Shown: positions 10,990 to 19,762 of the stretch, in pieces
How positions within the stretch are numbered: the first letter of the stretch is position 1
Layout of the letters: each line of letters opens with the position of its first letter
NCBI GenBank assembly: GCA_949077035.1
Contig: CARUPR010000004.1
Span: forward strand, 1-64,000
Origin: an uncultured Eubacteriales bacterium
GTDB taxonomy: Bacteria; Bacillota; Clostridia; Christensenellales; UBA1242
Direction of reading: 5' to 3'
Length of the DNA: 64,000 bases
Position numbers and translations under genes: made by a program
Notes under the pieces: model-generated
Told to the model about the DNA's origin: nothing
The model's database searches: none
The model's input: the letters and a program-made list of their open reading frames with translations, nothing else

Positions 10990-11442
10990 TTATTTATAAG
11001 ACAAAATCTTAGAAATTCCATTTTCAAGCAAGGTTGCAAGTCTTACATCATCAAAATCTTCAACGCCATTTTTTCTGTTTTTTCTGTTTGTAAGAAGGAT
11101 ATATCTGTGAATCATATCAAGATTGGAATCTGTATCAAGATAAAAACATCTTCCCTCATAGATTCCTTTATTTCCTCTGATTAAATTGAAACCGCTCCAA
11201 CCTTTATGTATATTTACTAAAAGTTCATCAAAAGGCATTTCATTTACAATTTGTGTATCCTTAAACTTGATACTCATCCAAACACCTCTTCTGAAATCTT
11301 TTTTTACAAGATTATCAATAGCAACACCAAAGGCAGGCATACTCCTTGCCTCCATAATCACATAATAAAAATAATCTTGAATTTTGTTTAGCTGAGAATT
11401 TTTTAAATTCACCTTTTTTCCACTTATATATATTTCTATCAA
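10990..11442 (-). CDS. Protein of unknown function, TTG start
   Basis: A 150-residue soluble-looking protein, not recognised. Visible parts are GKKVNLKNSQLNKIQDYFY near the start, KGWSGFNLIRGNKG in the middle and a C-terminal helix VRLATLLENGISKIL. The start is taken as TTG at 11442-11440 because a full GGAGGTG lies 4 nt upstream; an ATG 30 nt further upstream would place that site inside the gene. It is the first gene of a group with the SecB-like and membrane-anchored genes, 89 bp before the SecB-like gene. An unrecognised AT-rich gap of 230 bp separates it from rsmG. Confidence 0.65.
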   Translation of the reverse strand: MIEIYISGKKVNLKNSQLNKIQDYFYYVIMEARSMPAFGVAIDNLVKKDFRRGVWMSIKFKDTQIVNEMPFDELLVNIHKGWSGFNLIRGNKGIYEGRCFYLDTDSNLDMIHRYILLTNRKNRKNGVEDFDDVRLATLLENGISKILSYK

Positions 11443-11671
11443 GTTGCACCTCCTTTTTCCTATGTAAATCAATCTTGATATTTTAATTTAAATTGTATAT
11501 GATATTTTGATTTAATATTCTATTTAATAAATCATCTCCTATATTTTTTATCTTTGATTTTATTTTATTAAATCAATCTTGATATTGCTTTTTTAGTTTT
11601 ATATGTTTTTTAATTAAATAAATCTTGATATTATTTCTTTATTTTTATATGTTTTTAATTAAAACAAATTT

Positions 11672-12370
11672 TTAAATAATAGGTTTTGTTTTAGGAAGAT
11701 TTTTCCCACGCGGATATTTTTTATCTGTCTTAAAAACCTTTTCAATAATTATCACAGCTCTGTTTCCAATTTCAGGCAAATCAAACCGCTGAATTTCACC
11801 AACCTTTCCACCTAAAACTTTGATAGCCTTTTTGCCCTCTTCAAGCTCTTCATCCGCCTTTTGACCTTTATACATTATTGCATATCCACCAACTTTAACA
11901 TAAGGCAAAAGATATTCACTCAGCGTCGCAGTTGCCGCCACCGCTCGAGAAAGAGCAATATCAAAATTTTCCCTTTCGTCTTTTATAAAATCTTCAGCTC
12001 TTGCATGGACGCATTTATAATTTTTTAGTGACAACATACTGGCAAGCTTTTCAAGAAAGTTGACTCTTTTTTGCAGACTATCCACAAGCACGATTTCAAT
12101 GTCCTCACGCAGAATTTTCAAAGGTATTCCGGGAAAACCCGCACCTGTGCCAATATCAACAACCCTAGCATTTTTCTTGATAGAGCTTATTGGTAATACA
12201 CTATCAATAAAATGTTTAAACACAATTTCTTTTTTGTCAGTAATTGCTGTCAAATTATATTTTTCATTTTCTTCAACAAGAAAGTTTAAATAGATTTCAA
12301 ATTGCAAAGCCTGTTTTTCTGACAATTCATAACCATTATTTTTAAAACTTTCCTTAATAAATTCTTTCAT
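11672..12370 (-). CDS. rsmG: 16S rRNA m7G527 methyltransferase RsmG
   Basis: A 232-residue protein. It transfers a methyl group from SAM to N7 of G527 in 16S rRNA. The Rossmann-type SAM site reads VVDIGTGAGFPGIPL (about 69-83), followed by the acidic strand end VLVDS and the active-site region DIALSRAVA (about 136-144). The tail GKNLPKTKPII is typical of the family. I prefer ATG 12370 to GTG 12376 because AAAGG is better spaced to the ATG. It lies 63 bp downstream of mnmG on the same strand, the classical gidA-gidB pairing, so it is probably in the mnmG transcript. Confidence 0.95.
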   Translation of the reverse strand: MKEFIKESFKNNGYELSEKQALQFEIYLNFLVEENEKYNLTAITDKKEIVFKHFIDSVLPISSIKKNARVVDIGTGAGFPGIPLKILREDIEIVLVDSLQKRVNFLEKLASMLSLKNYKCVHARAEDFIKDERENFDIALSRAVAATATLSEYLLPYVKVGGYAIMYKGQKADEELEEGKKAIKVLGGKVGEIQRFDLPEIGNRAVIIIEKVFKTDKKYPRGKNLPKTKPII

Positions 12371-12433
12371 ATCCACCTTTATCTTTTTTTAATAGATTAA
12401 ACCAGAAATCTATAGTTTATCTTTTTATATATT

Positions 12434-14296
12434 TTATTTTTGCTCTTCAATATGCTTTTTAATAAGCACGCTCAAAACTGCAATATCAGAAGGTGAAACA
12501 CCTGAAATTCTTGAAGCCTGCCCCAAATTCAAAGGTCGCAGATTTTCAAGTTTTTCAATTGCTTCAATTCTAAGCCCGTGATATCTTCGATAATCAAAAT
12601 CTTGAGGAATCAAAGTTGTTTCATTTTTCTTAAACTTTTCAATCTCTTCCTTTTGTTGTTTTAAATATCCTTCATATTTGACCATGATATTCATTTCATT
12701 GATGATTTCATATTCAAAGTCAGAAAATACATTAAACTTTTCATCAACCTTAAAGGCATCAATATTACTTCTTTTAAGCATATCCTTGATTGTCATACCT
12801 TCTTTTGGAAGACTTTCACCATTTTCTTTAAACAGCTCTTCAATTTCCTCTTTCTTAAACTTTTGGTTTAATCGCTCAGAAATTTCTTCAAGTTTTTTCT
12901 TTTTATCAAGAAAAATTTGCCATCTCTCATCGTCAACAAGACCATATTCTCTACCAATTTCTGTAAGTCTTAAATCTGCATTATCCTGCCTCAATAAAAG
13001 CCTATATTCAGCCCTGCTTGTCATCATTCTATAGGGCTCATTTGTCCCTTTTGTGACTATATCATCAATCAAAACTCCGATATAACCATCACTGCGTTTT
13101 AAAATAAGCTGACTTTTATTTGCAATATATCTTGACGCATTTATTCCGGCAATAATCCCCTGCGCCGCCGCCTCTTCATAACCAGAAGTGCCATTAATTT
13201 GACCGGCAAAGAAAAGCCCTTTAATGGTTTTTAATTCAAGTGTTGGATTAAGCTGCATAGGATTTATGCAGTCATATTCAATTGCGTAACTATCACGCAT
13301 TATCTCTGCATTTTCAAGCCCTTTAAGCGACCTTATCATCTTTTCTTGAACATCAACCGGCATTGAGGTTGAAAAGCCTTGAATGTAAACCTCATTGGTT
13401 GAAAGTGATTCAGGTTCTAAGAAAAGCTGATGACGTTCTTTATCTGCAAACCTGACAATTTTTGTTTCAATGGAAGGGCAATATCGAGGACCAACCCCCT
13501 TTATTAAACCAGAAAAAACGGGTGCCTTGTCAAGATTATCACGAATAATCTGATGGGTCTTTTCATTTGTGTAAGTCAAATAACAACAAGCCTTATTGTT
13601 TGATTGAAGCTTTGTCACAAAAGAAAAGTTTTGAAGTTTATCATCACCCTTTTGAATTTCAAGCTTGTCATAATCAATGCTTCTTCCATTTATTCTTGCA
13701 GGTGTCCCTGTCTTAAAACGGAATAACTCTATCCCTAAATTTTCAAGACTTTTTGACAAAAGCATGGCATTTGAAAAACCATTTGGCCCGCTATCTTTTA
13801 TATAATCACCAATTATTATCTGACTTTTTAAATAAACTCCTGTTGCAAAAACACAGGCTTTGCAAGAATAACTCACACCAAGAGCGGTCTTAATTATCTT
13901 TAAACCATCCTCTTTACAGAAAATATCCACAACCTCACCCTGCCTTAAAAAGAGATTAGGACAATTTTCAAGAGTCTTTTTCATCTCATTATGATAATCA
14001 ATCTTATCTGTCTGAGCCCTCAAACTTTGCACAGCAAAACCCTTTCCGCTGTTAAGCATCCTAAGCTGAATCATGGTCTTGTCAGCATTTTTACCCATTT
14101 GGCCACCTAAAGCATCAATTTCACTTACAAGCTGACCTTTTGCAGTTCCACCAATGGAAGGATTGCAAGCCAAAAAAGCCACAGCATCAAGATTGAGTGT
14201 GAGAAGAAGAGTTTTATTTCCAGTCCTTGCAAGAGCAAGACCGGCTTCACAGCCAGCATGGCCGGCACCTATAACTATCGCGTCAAAATATTCCAT
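12434..14296 (-). CDS. mnmG: tRNA uridine-34 modification enzyme MnmG (GidA)
   Basis: A 620-residue, full-length protein. With MnmE it makes 5-carboxymethylaminomethyl-uridine (or its aminomethyl form) at the wobble base of tRNAs, using FAD, methylene-folate and NADH. Visible signatures are the FAD site GAGHAGCEAG (10-19), CNPSIGGTAKG, the second family motif GTSGYEEAAAQG, and the C-terminal tRNA-binding part ending LNLGQASRISGVSPSDI. The ATG has no Shine-Dalgarno; a TTGACA/TATACT promoter ends 7 nt before it, so the mRNA is probably leaderless. rsmG follows on the same strand. In most relatives mnmE lies directly upstream of mnmG; here oriC, dnaN and dut lie between them. Confidence 0.97.
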   Translation of the reverse strand: MEYFDAIVIGAGHAGCEAGLALARTGNKTLLLTLNLDAVAFLACNPSIGGTAKGQLVSEIDALGGQMGKNADKTMIQLRMLNSGKGFAVQSLRAQTDKIDYHNEMKKTLENCPNLFLRQGEVVDIFCKEDGLKIIKTALGVSYSCKACVFATGVYLKSQIIIGDYIKDSGPNGFSNAMLLSKSLENLGIELFRFKTGTPARINGRSIDYDKLEIQKGDDKLQNFSFVTKLQSNNKACCYLTYTNEKTHQIIRDNLDKAPVFSGLIKGVGPRYCPSIETKIVRFADKERHQLFLEPESLSTNEVYIQGFSTSMPVDVQEKMIRSLKGLENAEIMRDSYAIEYDCINPMQLNPTLELKTIKGLFFAGQINGTSGYEEAAAQGIIAGINASRYIANKSQLILKRSDGYIGVLIDDIVTKGTNEPYRMMTSRAEYRLLLRQDNADLRLTEIGREYGLVDDERWQIFLDKKKKLEEISERLNQKFKKEEIEELFKENGESLPKEGMTIKDMLKRSNIDAFKVDEKFNVFSDFEYEIINEMNIMVKYEGYLKQQKEEIEKFKKNETTLIPQDFDYRRYHGLRIEAIEKLENLRPLNLGQASRISGVSPSDIAVLSVLIKKHIEEQK

Positions 14297-14303
14297 AGTT
14301 TTA

Positions 14304-14332
14304 AGTATATATATTTTTTATAAAAATGTCAA
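14304..14332 (-). promoter_or_regulatory. mnmG promoter, leaderless configuration
   Basis: Minus strand: TTGACA (14332-14327), 17-bp spacer, TATACT (14309-14304), then 7 nt to the ATG at 14296. No ribosome-binding site fits between. Confidence 0.8.
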
Positions 14333-14842
14333 TTAATACTTTAAATGAAAAAACTTGCACTTACAAAAAAAAACTATTATCAATCCATCCTCTTATCATT
14401 TTTCTTTCAATGATTTTTTAATAAGTTTTGCTATATTTTTTTTAATATATTATCATAATTTTTTAATGATTTTTTCAAAAATTTATTCTTCCAACAACTC
14501 ATAATATTTACTACAATTCATTAAAAAATTTTTTTTTCAACAGTCTGTTATTTTTTTTAAATTATTTCTTACAAAAAAAACACTCTCGTCTTATTTTCTA
14601 TTTTGCTTTCATATAAAAAATATTAATTCCTGCCTTTCTTGTGCTGTTAAAGATATCACACGTTTTTTTATTCCTATCTTGCGTCACTAATAAAAGATAA
14701 ATTATTATAAAAACAAAAATATAATAAATTATCTTTTAAAATAAATTAAATTAAATTATTTTTTTACACAAAAAACCAATAAAAACATATTTTGTTAAAT
14801 TGCAACAAAAAAAACTTTAAATATCAACAATATAAATTAAAA
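14333..14842. other. AT-rich intergenic region with one dispersed-repeat copy
   Basis: No gene is visible in these 510 bp. A copy of the GACGCAAGATAGG repeat lies on the minus strand at 14673-14685, with related flanking sequence from about 14620 to 14700 (including GGCAGGAA on the minus strand). The rest is poly-A/T-rich. Confidence 0.6.
14673..14685 (-). repeat. Dispersed intergenic repeat, copy 1
   Basis: Exact 13-mer GACGCAAGATAGG on the minus strand, shared with 30650-30662 and 53565-53577. The flanks also resemble those copies (GTGATATC as at 27702, and AGGCAGGAA as at 30701). Confidence 0.75.
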
Positions 14843-15436
14843 TCAATTATTTTTCTTGATATTTTGCACAAATTCTTCAATTTTCTTGATATTGTCTTGC
14901 ATGTTGGTGCTTCCCCAACCTTTTTCACCCCTCTTTGAAGGAATTTGTTTTAATGCTTGCAGACTTATTTCCTTTGTCTTCATCTCTTCAACTCGATGAA
15001 TTATTCCCTGAGCTATTGCTTTTGAAGTTGTATAAAAAATTATATCATTTACATCGATGTCTTTTTCATTTGCCATAATTTTTTCTTTGACATAACTTTC
15101 TTGATATGGTGAAAATACTAAAGGTTTGTCATTAGCATTAAAAATGGCAACCTTAATTTCACCTCGATAACCACTATCAACAACACCACTGCTCTTTTTA
15201 ATTCCCTTTGTTCCGGTTGAAGAACGTTCTTCAATTTGCATATAAAATTTTGGACTGCAGGCCCAAGCGATACCTGTTGGAATAAGAGATGTTTTAAAAG
15301 GTCTTACAATAATATAATCTTCATCAAAGGCAGCAAACAAGTCATAACCTGCATTTTCTTCTTCTTTTGTTGGGATGAGAGCATCAGGTCTTGTTTTAGC
15401 AAAGTAAATCATATTTTCTTCTTTAAATTCGTTCAT
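14843..15436 (-). CDS. dut: dUTPase (dUTP diphosphatase)
   Basis: A 197-residue protein. It hydrolyses dUTP to dUMP and pyrophosphate, keeping uracil out of DNA and supplying dTMP synthesis. All five trimeric-dUTPase motifs are in order: AGYDLFA (about 28-34), EERSSTGTKG (about 72-81), SGVVDSGYRGE (about 84-94), IAQGIIHRVE (about 140-149) and the C-terminal RGEKGWGST (about 169-177). It is longer than the usual 145-150 residues because of an inner insertion (about 108-135) and a C-terminal helix. Motif 2 (SSTG for the usual SGLA) is atypical. The start follows TAGGAGA. It sits between mnmG and dnaN, so it may serve replication. Confidence 0.88.
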   Translation of the reverse strand: MNEFKEENMIYFAKTRPDALIPTKEEENAGYDLFAAFDEDYIIVRPFKTSLIPTGIAWACSPKFYMQIEERSSTGTKGIKKSSGVVDSGYRGEIKVAIFNANDKPLVFSPYQESYVKEKIMANEKDIDVNDIIFYTTSKAIAQGIIHRVEEMKTKEISLQALKQIPSKRGEKGWGSTNMQDNIKKIEEFVQNIKKNN

Positions 15437-15599
15437 AAATTCTCCTATAATTTTATAAAAAATAATCGCAATATTTGCACAGCAACCCTAATGCTAAACA
15501 AAACTAAGATTTATTTAATCTGTTATTTCACAAAGTATTATGAATTAAGATTTTATTTAGATTTATTATAACTTAACAAAAACTAAAAATCAAACATTA

Positions 15600-15870
15600 A
15601 TGACAAAAAAACGTCTTTTAAAATATAACCCTCATTATATCTTCTGCCGTCCTTAAGATACCACTCATTGTTTTTATTTCAATCTTTTACTCCTAAAATA
15701 CCTCTTGTTGTTTTTTATTTATTCTTAAAAATTTCATCCTCATAATTCCTTCTATCTTCCTAGAAGCTATAACTTACTATTTTTATTTCTATCATCATTA
15801 TAAAAACTTTTATTTTTTTCTAATGCGTTCCTAAAAATATCCACCTCATTATTTTTGTGACTTTCTTATG
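15600..15870 (-). repeat. Degenerate repeat array between dut and dnaN
   Basis: About six loosely related units lie in the 482-bp gap. On the plus strand they share CCTAAAATA-like starts and a C/T-rich CCTCATT core, for example near 15633, 15662, 15690, 15733 and 15831. Some resemble the array at 17090-17350 and the dispersed repeat read in reverse. The copies are too diverged for a firm consensus by eye. Confidence 0.4.
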
Positions 15871-15871
15871 T

Positions 15872-15899
15872 AAAAAAAGATAGACAATTCTATCTTTTT
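15872..15899 (-). terminator. dnaN terminator
   Basis: Stem AGATAGA/TCTATCT with CAAT loop and an extended A/T stem, then a T-run on the minus strand, 20 bp after dnaN. Confidence 0.8.
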
Positions 15900-15918
15900 C
15901 ATTTTTTAATTCTATCTA

Positions 15919-17019
15919 TTAACCAATTACTCTCACAGGCAAGATAAGATACAAAAATTCATCTTCTTCTGTAGGAACAACCACGCATGGAGTTGAAGGA
16001 TTGATAAAGCAAAGTTTTACAAAATCGTTTCCAACTGATTTTAAGCTTTCAAGGAAATATCGTGGATTAAAAGATATAACAATATCCTTTCCATTTAAAG
16101 TCACTGGGATGTTTTCTTTAAGATTTCCAAGTTCAGAATTTGAAGTAAGAAGAATGTTGTTTTCTTTAATGTCAAATTTTACATAATTGTTTGAGCTGGT
16201 CTTAGAAAGAAGGGTTGCTCTTTCAAGAGCTTCCTCAAAACTTTCCTTATTTACTGTGATAAAGCTTTCATAATTTGCAGGGATGATTTGTTTATAATTT
16301 ATATAATCACCTTCAATAAGTCTTGAAGTAACTTTTGTATCCCCCAAATCTACCATGATAGAGTATTTATCAATATATATATTAATAATATCATCGCTAT
16401 CATCGATAAGTTTGCTAAGTTCTGTCAAGCTTCTGCTAGGCACAACAATCGATTTTGTAATGTTTGAATTTATATGTTTTTTTACTCTTGCAAGTCTGTA
16501 TCCGTCAAGAGCAACAACATTTACCTCACCATTTGAAATATCAAAAAGCACACCCTTTAAAATAGGTCTTGAATCATCAATAGCAACAGCAAATATGGTT
16601 TTAGAAACGCAAGCTTTAAAATCTTTTTTGCTTATTCCAAAATATTCAGAGGTATCAATTCTCTTAAAACCAGGATATTCAACAGGATTATAACATTGTA
16701 TAATAGATTCACTATCTTCATACCTAATAGCAAGCTGATTTTTATCATTTACCTCAAGTTCAATAATAGAATTTGTAAGCTTTTTTACAAATTCTGTTAT
16801 AAATCTGCCAGGAACGACAGTTTCCCCCTCACTTTTTACATTGGCCTTAATTTTCTTTTCGATAGAAAGTTCTGTATCGGTGGCGGAAAGGATAAGCGTA
16901 TCATCTTCTGCAATAATTTTTATACCTTCCAAAATAGGATTAGTAATTTTTGAAGAAATAGCTTTACTTACCTTTAAAAGTGCATCAGAAAGCTCTAAAC
17001 CTTGACAACTTACAATCAT
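15919..17019 (-). CDS. dnaN: DNA polymerase III beta subunit (sliding clamp)
   Basis: A 366-residue, standard-length protein. It forms the ring dimer that tethers the replicase to DNA. The three-domain clamp pattern is visible: VSKAISSKITNPILEGIKI in domain I, VVPGRFITEFVKKL, ILKGVLFDI with VALDGYRLARVKK in domain II, and the C-terminal LILPVRVIG in place of the usual PMR-hinge end. ATG 17019 follows AAGGAGA. It has its own promoter and terminator and reads away from oriC, which lies directly upstream. Elsewhere dnaN normally follows dnaA; here dnaA is about 11 kb away on the other side of oriC. Confidence 0.96.
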   Translation of the reverse strand: MIVSCQGLELSDALLKVSKAISSKITNPILEGIKIIAEDDTLILSATDTELSIEKKIKANVKSEGETVVPGRFITEFVKKLTNSIIELEVNDKNQLAIRYEDSESIIQCYNPVEYPGFKRIDTSEYFGISKKDFKACVSKTIFAVAIDDSRPILKGVLFDISNGEVNVVALDGYRLARVKKHINSNITKSIVVPSRSLTELSKLIDDSDDIINIYIDKYSIMVDLGDTKVTSRLIEGDYINYKQIIPANYESFITVNKESFEEALERATLLSKTSSNNYVKFDIKENNILLTSNSELGNLKENIPVTLNGKDIVISFNPRYFLESLKSVGNDFVKLCFINPSTPCVVVPTEEDEFLYLILPVRVIG

Positions 17020-17055
17020 AATATCTCCTTAACTCTTTAATTTATTTTCTATTAT

Positions 17056-17085
17056 ATTATACCTCATTTCCCTCATTCAAGTCAA
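17056..17085 (-). promoter_or_regulatory. dnaN promoter
   Basis: Minus strand: TTGACT (17085-17080), 18-bp spacer, TATAAT (17061-17056), immediately followed by an overlapping second TATAAT. Confidence 0.7.
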
Positions 17086-17089
17086 GCAG

Positions 17090-17350
17090 AAAACTTAGTT
17101 TTTATCACTATCGTTTAACTTCTTTTAATCATCCATCTTTTTTTCGTTCCTAAGAAAACTTAGTTTTCATCGCCTTCGTTTAACTTTATTTTGGAAACTT
17201 AGTTTTCATCGCTTTCGTAAACTCCATTAAATTATTCAACACTATCCGTTCCTAAGAAAACTTAGTTTCCATCACTATCGTAAATTTTATTCCGCTTAAT
17301 ACTCTTTTCGTTCCCTAAAAAACGATGTTTTCATATCTTCCATAAATTCC
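17090..17350 (-). repeat. Iteron-like repeat array next to oriC
   Basis: Four clear copies of AAACTTAGTTTTCATC plus a GCTTTCGTTTAAC-like tail start at 17091, 17156, 17195 and 17258 (spacings 65, 39, 63). A decayed copy lies near 17318. AAACTTAGTTT is a palindrome with one central base. GTTCCTAAG precedes two of the copies. The array lies between the dnaN promoter and the DnaA-trio region. Confidence 0.75.
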
Positions 17351-17592
17351 CTTTCCTTATCATCTTCTCTTCACCTCTTTAAAACAACCTTCTTTTCAAT
17401 AAAAACATCTCAATCAAAATCCTCTTCACTATTTTTTCTTCTTCAAATTCACATCAATCCATCTTATAAAATCCTATAAAAAACCAATTAAAAAAATCCA
17501 CCTCAAAAACAAACCAAGCAAAAACAATAATTCCTTACCAAACATCTCTCAAGCAAAAAATCACCCACCTTTTTAGTAAGATATTTTTTTAT

Positions 17593-17770
17593 TAATAGAT
17601 AATAATAGTAATAATAAGGAATGTGGATATGTGTATATCTTCACAAAAAATCAATATAAGGTATTTAAAAATCAAAATAAGGCGATTTTATACAATATAA
17701 GCAACCAAAAAATGTGGATAAAAAGTGTATATCTCAGATTTTTGTTCCACAATTATACAATTTATACACA
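17593..17770. other. oriC: Chromosomal replication origin oriC
   Basis: Within the dnaN-mnmE divergent gap. TAA TAA TAG TAA TAA TAA runs from 17600 to 17617 (with TAA TAG at 17593-17598), followed by GG and a DnaA box TGTGGATAT (17622-17630). This is the order DnaA-trio, short GC step, DnaA box described for the bacterial basal unwinding system. Further boxes are GTGTATAT at 17631 and 17725, a perfect box TGTGGATAA (17713-17721), TTATACACA (17762-17770) and weaker TTATACAAT at 17688 and 17753. The region is very AT-rich. parS sites 4 kb away and divergent replication genes support the call. Confidence 0.88.
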
Positions 17771-17831
17771 CATAACCCCTATTTTCTCAAAACAAAGCCT
17801 TAAATAAACCTCAAAAAAACAACAAAAAAAA

Positions 17832-17860
17832 TTGCAAAAAATTTTCAAAAATGATATACT
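17832..17860 (+). promoter_or_regulatory. mnmE promoter, leaderless configuration
   Basis: TTGCAA (17832-17837), 17-bp spacer, TATACT (17855-17860), then 6 nt to the ATG at 17867. No Shine-Dalgarno is present. Confidence 0.75.
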
Positions 17861-17866
17861 AAAAAC

Positions 17867-19207
17867 ATGAGTGATACTATTTGCGCTATATCAACTCCTT
17901 TAGGAAGAGGAGCTATTTCTATTGTAAGATTAAGTGGACAAAATTCTCTAAAAATTATGAGAAATATTTTTGCTTCAAACAATCTTGATTACACACAGAT
18001 AAAATCAAGATATCTTTATTATGGAAAGATATCTTTAGAAAATGGAAGCAAAGAACATTGCCTTGCTGTTTATTTTCAAAATCCTTTCAGCTATACTGGT
18101 GAAGATATGGTAGAATTTCAAATTCATGGAGGCACATTTCTTACCCAGAGTGTTTTACAACTTCTCATTTCAAATGGTGCAAGACTTGCAGAAAATGGTG
18201 AGTTTACAAAACGTGCTTTTGAAAATGGTAAAATAAGTCTTGATATAGCAGAAAGCATTATTGATGAAATCAATGCAGAAAGCGAAGGAGAACTGAAAGC
18301 ATCCTTAGAGCTTGCAGGTGGAAAACTAACAAATAAGGTTATAAATATGCAGGGAAGTTTGACCGAATGTCTTGCTCAAATCGAAGCCACTCTTGACTAC
18401 CCTGAAGAAGATTTTGAAGAGGAAACAAAATATAGTATATTTCAATCAATCGAGTTTATTAAAGCAGAACTAAATTCTTTATTAGAAGATGCTAAATATG
18501 CAAAAATGTTGAAAAATGGAATTAATATAGCTCTTGTTGGCGCGCCAAATGTAGGAAAAAGCTCCACTTTAAATGCTTTGATTGGTGAAAATAGAGCAAT
18601 AGTGACTGATATTGAAGGGACAACAAGAGATGTCTTAAGTGAAACAATATATTATAAAGGTATAAAATTAAACTTTATTGATACTGCTGGAATAAGAGAA
18701 AGCGATGACAAAGTTGAAAAACTTGGGATTGAAAAATCAAAAGAATATATTGACAGAGCTGATGTGATTTTGTTTTTACTTGACGGAAGCAAAAATTTTG
18801 ATGATTATGACAGAGATATTTCAAACCTTCTTAAAAACAAAAAAAATGTCATGACAATAATAAACAAAAGTGACCTTCCAAGAAAACTTGAAAAACAAAA
18901 TAATGAAATCACCATTTCAGCTTTAAATGAAAACAATATTTTCCAAATTAAGGAAAAGATATTTGAAATGGTTGAATGTGAAAAGATTGATTATTCTCAT
19001 ATGCTTATCACAAACACAAGACAACTTGAGGTGTTAAAAGACTGCGACAATATTTGCAACAATATATTAAATAATACCCAGCAAAGCATGGATATTATTT
19101 CAATGCTGATAAAACAATTATGGAATAGTCTTGGCAAAATTTCTGGCTCTTGTGAAAATGAAAATATCATCGATTTAATTTTCTCTAAATTCTGTTTAGG
19201 TAAATAA
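17867..19207 (+). CDS. mnmE: tRNA modification GTPase MnmE (TrmE)
   Basis: A 446-residue protein. Partner of MnmG in wobble-uridine modification; GTP hydrolysis drives the complex. The N-terminal tetrahydrofolate domain starts with the family signature DTICAISTPLGRGAISIVR. A GTPase domain is inserted in the helical part: P-loop GAPNVGKSS (about 225-233), EGTTRD, DTAGIRE and NKSD. The C-terminus FCLGK matches the conserved FCIGK whose Cys is catalytic. The canonical N-terminus fixes the ATG, which is preceded by a promoter only 6 nt away. It is the first gene to the right of oriC, and a terminator follows. Confidence 0.97.
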   Translation: MSDTICAISTPLGRGAISIVRLSGQNSLKIMRNIFASNNLDYTQIKSRYLYYGKISLENGSKEHCLAVYFQNPFSYTGEDMVEFQIHGGTFLTQSVLQLLISNGARLAENGEFTKRAFENGKISLDIAESIIDEINAESEGELKASLELAGGKLTNKVINMQGSLTECLAQIEATLDYPEEDFEEETKYSIFQSIEFIKAELNSLLEDAKYAKMLKNGINIALVGAPNVGKSSTLNALIGENRAIVTDIEGTTRDVLSETIYYKGIKLNFIDTAGIRESDDKVEKLGIEKSKEYIDRADVILFLLDGSKNFDDYDRDISNLLKNKKNVMTIINKSDLPRKLEKQNNEITISALNENNIFQIKEKIFEMVECEKIDYSHMLITNTRQLEVLKDCDNICNNILNNTQQSMDIISMLIKQLWNSLGKISGSCENENIIDLIFSKFCLGK

Positions 19208-19232
19208 ATTTTAAAAACAATATAAAAATTTA

Positions 19233-19272
19233 AAAAGGCAAATGGAATGATAGCATAAGTGCTTTCTTAAAT
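19233..19272 (+). repeat. Possible distant copy of the dispersed repeat
   Basis: GGCAAATGGAATGATAGCATAAGTGCTTTCTT resembles, with changes, the part of the repeat at 53568-53593 (GCAAGATAGGCGTAAGC … GCTTTCTT). It is on the plus strand, right of oriC. Confidence 0.35.
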
Positions 19273-19304
19273 AAAATTTAAAAATAAAAATAATAAAAAA
19301 TATA

Positions 19305-19330
19305 AGATGGTAAAAACCATCTTTTTTTTA
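19305..19330 (+). terminator. mnmE terminator
   Basis: Stem AGATGGT/ACCATCT with an AAAA loop and eight Ts. Confidence 0.8.
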
Positions 19331-19345
19331 TTAGAAAATCGCCAG

Positions 19346-19762
19346 CTATTCAATAGTAATTTCTGTTTCTAAAAATTTAGGAAGCATTTTAGAACCAACC
19401 ATTTCAGTGTTGTTAATATGAAAATTCACTTTTTTAACTTCCCTACCAAGTGCGTGCTCTGCAACAATTTGTGTGGTTTTAGGATTAAACATAAGATTCT
19501 CGACTATGCTGTAAAAATGTTTGCAATCATCTTCGTGTTTATCAAACAAATTGTTTAAGTCATTTGAAGTTATGGCAACTCTGTTTTTTACACAATTTAC
19601 AATGAGAGCTTCAAATTCATTAAAAAATGGCAACATATGATTAAACATAGTATTGGCATAGTTAACAGTGGCTTCATCATTGATAAAAAGTTTTACACTG
19701 CAAACAGTTTTAAGTAAATATGACATTCTAACAGCTCTTTTTAATTCGTCAGAAATTTGCAT
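19346..19762 (-). CDS. Protein of unknown function, probably a frame-broken gene
   Basis: A 138-residue open frame, not recognised; soluble, with a helical middle (NTMFNHMLPFFNEFEALIVNCVKN). The in-frame ATG at 19762 has no ribosome-binding site. A perfect AAGGAGGAG site instead precedes ATG 19859, which opens a 16-codon frame (MKLEDFKKILNNVKKL) ending at TGA. Removing one A from an A7 run at 19817-19823 joins that frame to this one without a stop, giving about 170 residues. The gene therefore either carries a one-base frameshift, uses slippage at A7, or the sequence has an indel. Its promoter holds a C9 tract. The mnmE terminator lies just beyond its 3' end. Confidence 0.6.
   Translation of the reverse strand: MQISDELKRAVRMSYLLKTVCSVKLFINDEATVNYANTMFNHMLPFFNEFEALIVNCVKNRVAITSNDLNNLFDKHEDDCKHFYSIVENLMFNPKTTQIVAEHALGREVKKVNFHINNTEMVGSKMLPKFLETEITIE

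Noticed and set aside
17090..17350. Possible CRISPR array
   Set aside because: The repeats are uneven (39-65 bp apart), the units drift in sequence, and no cas gene is present in the window.
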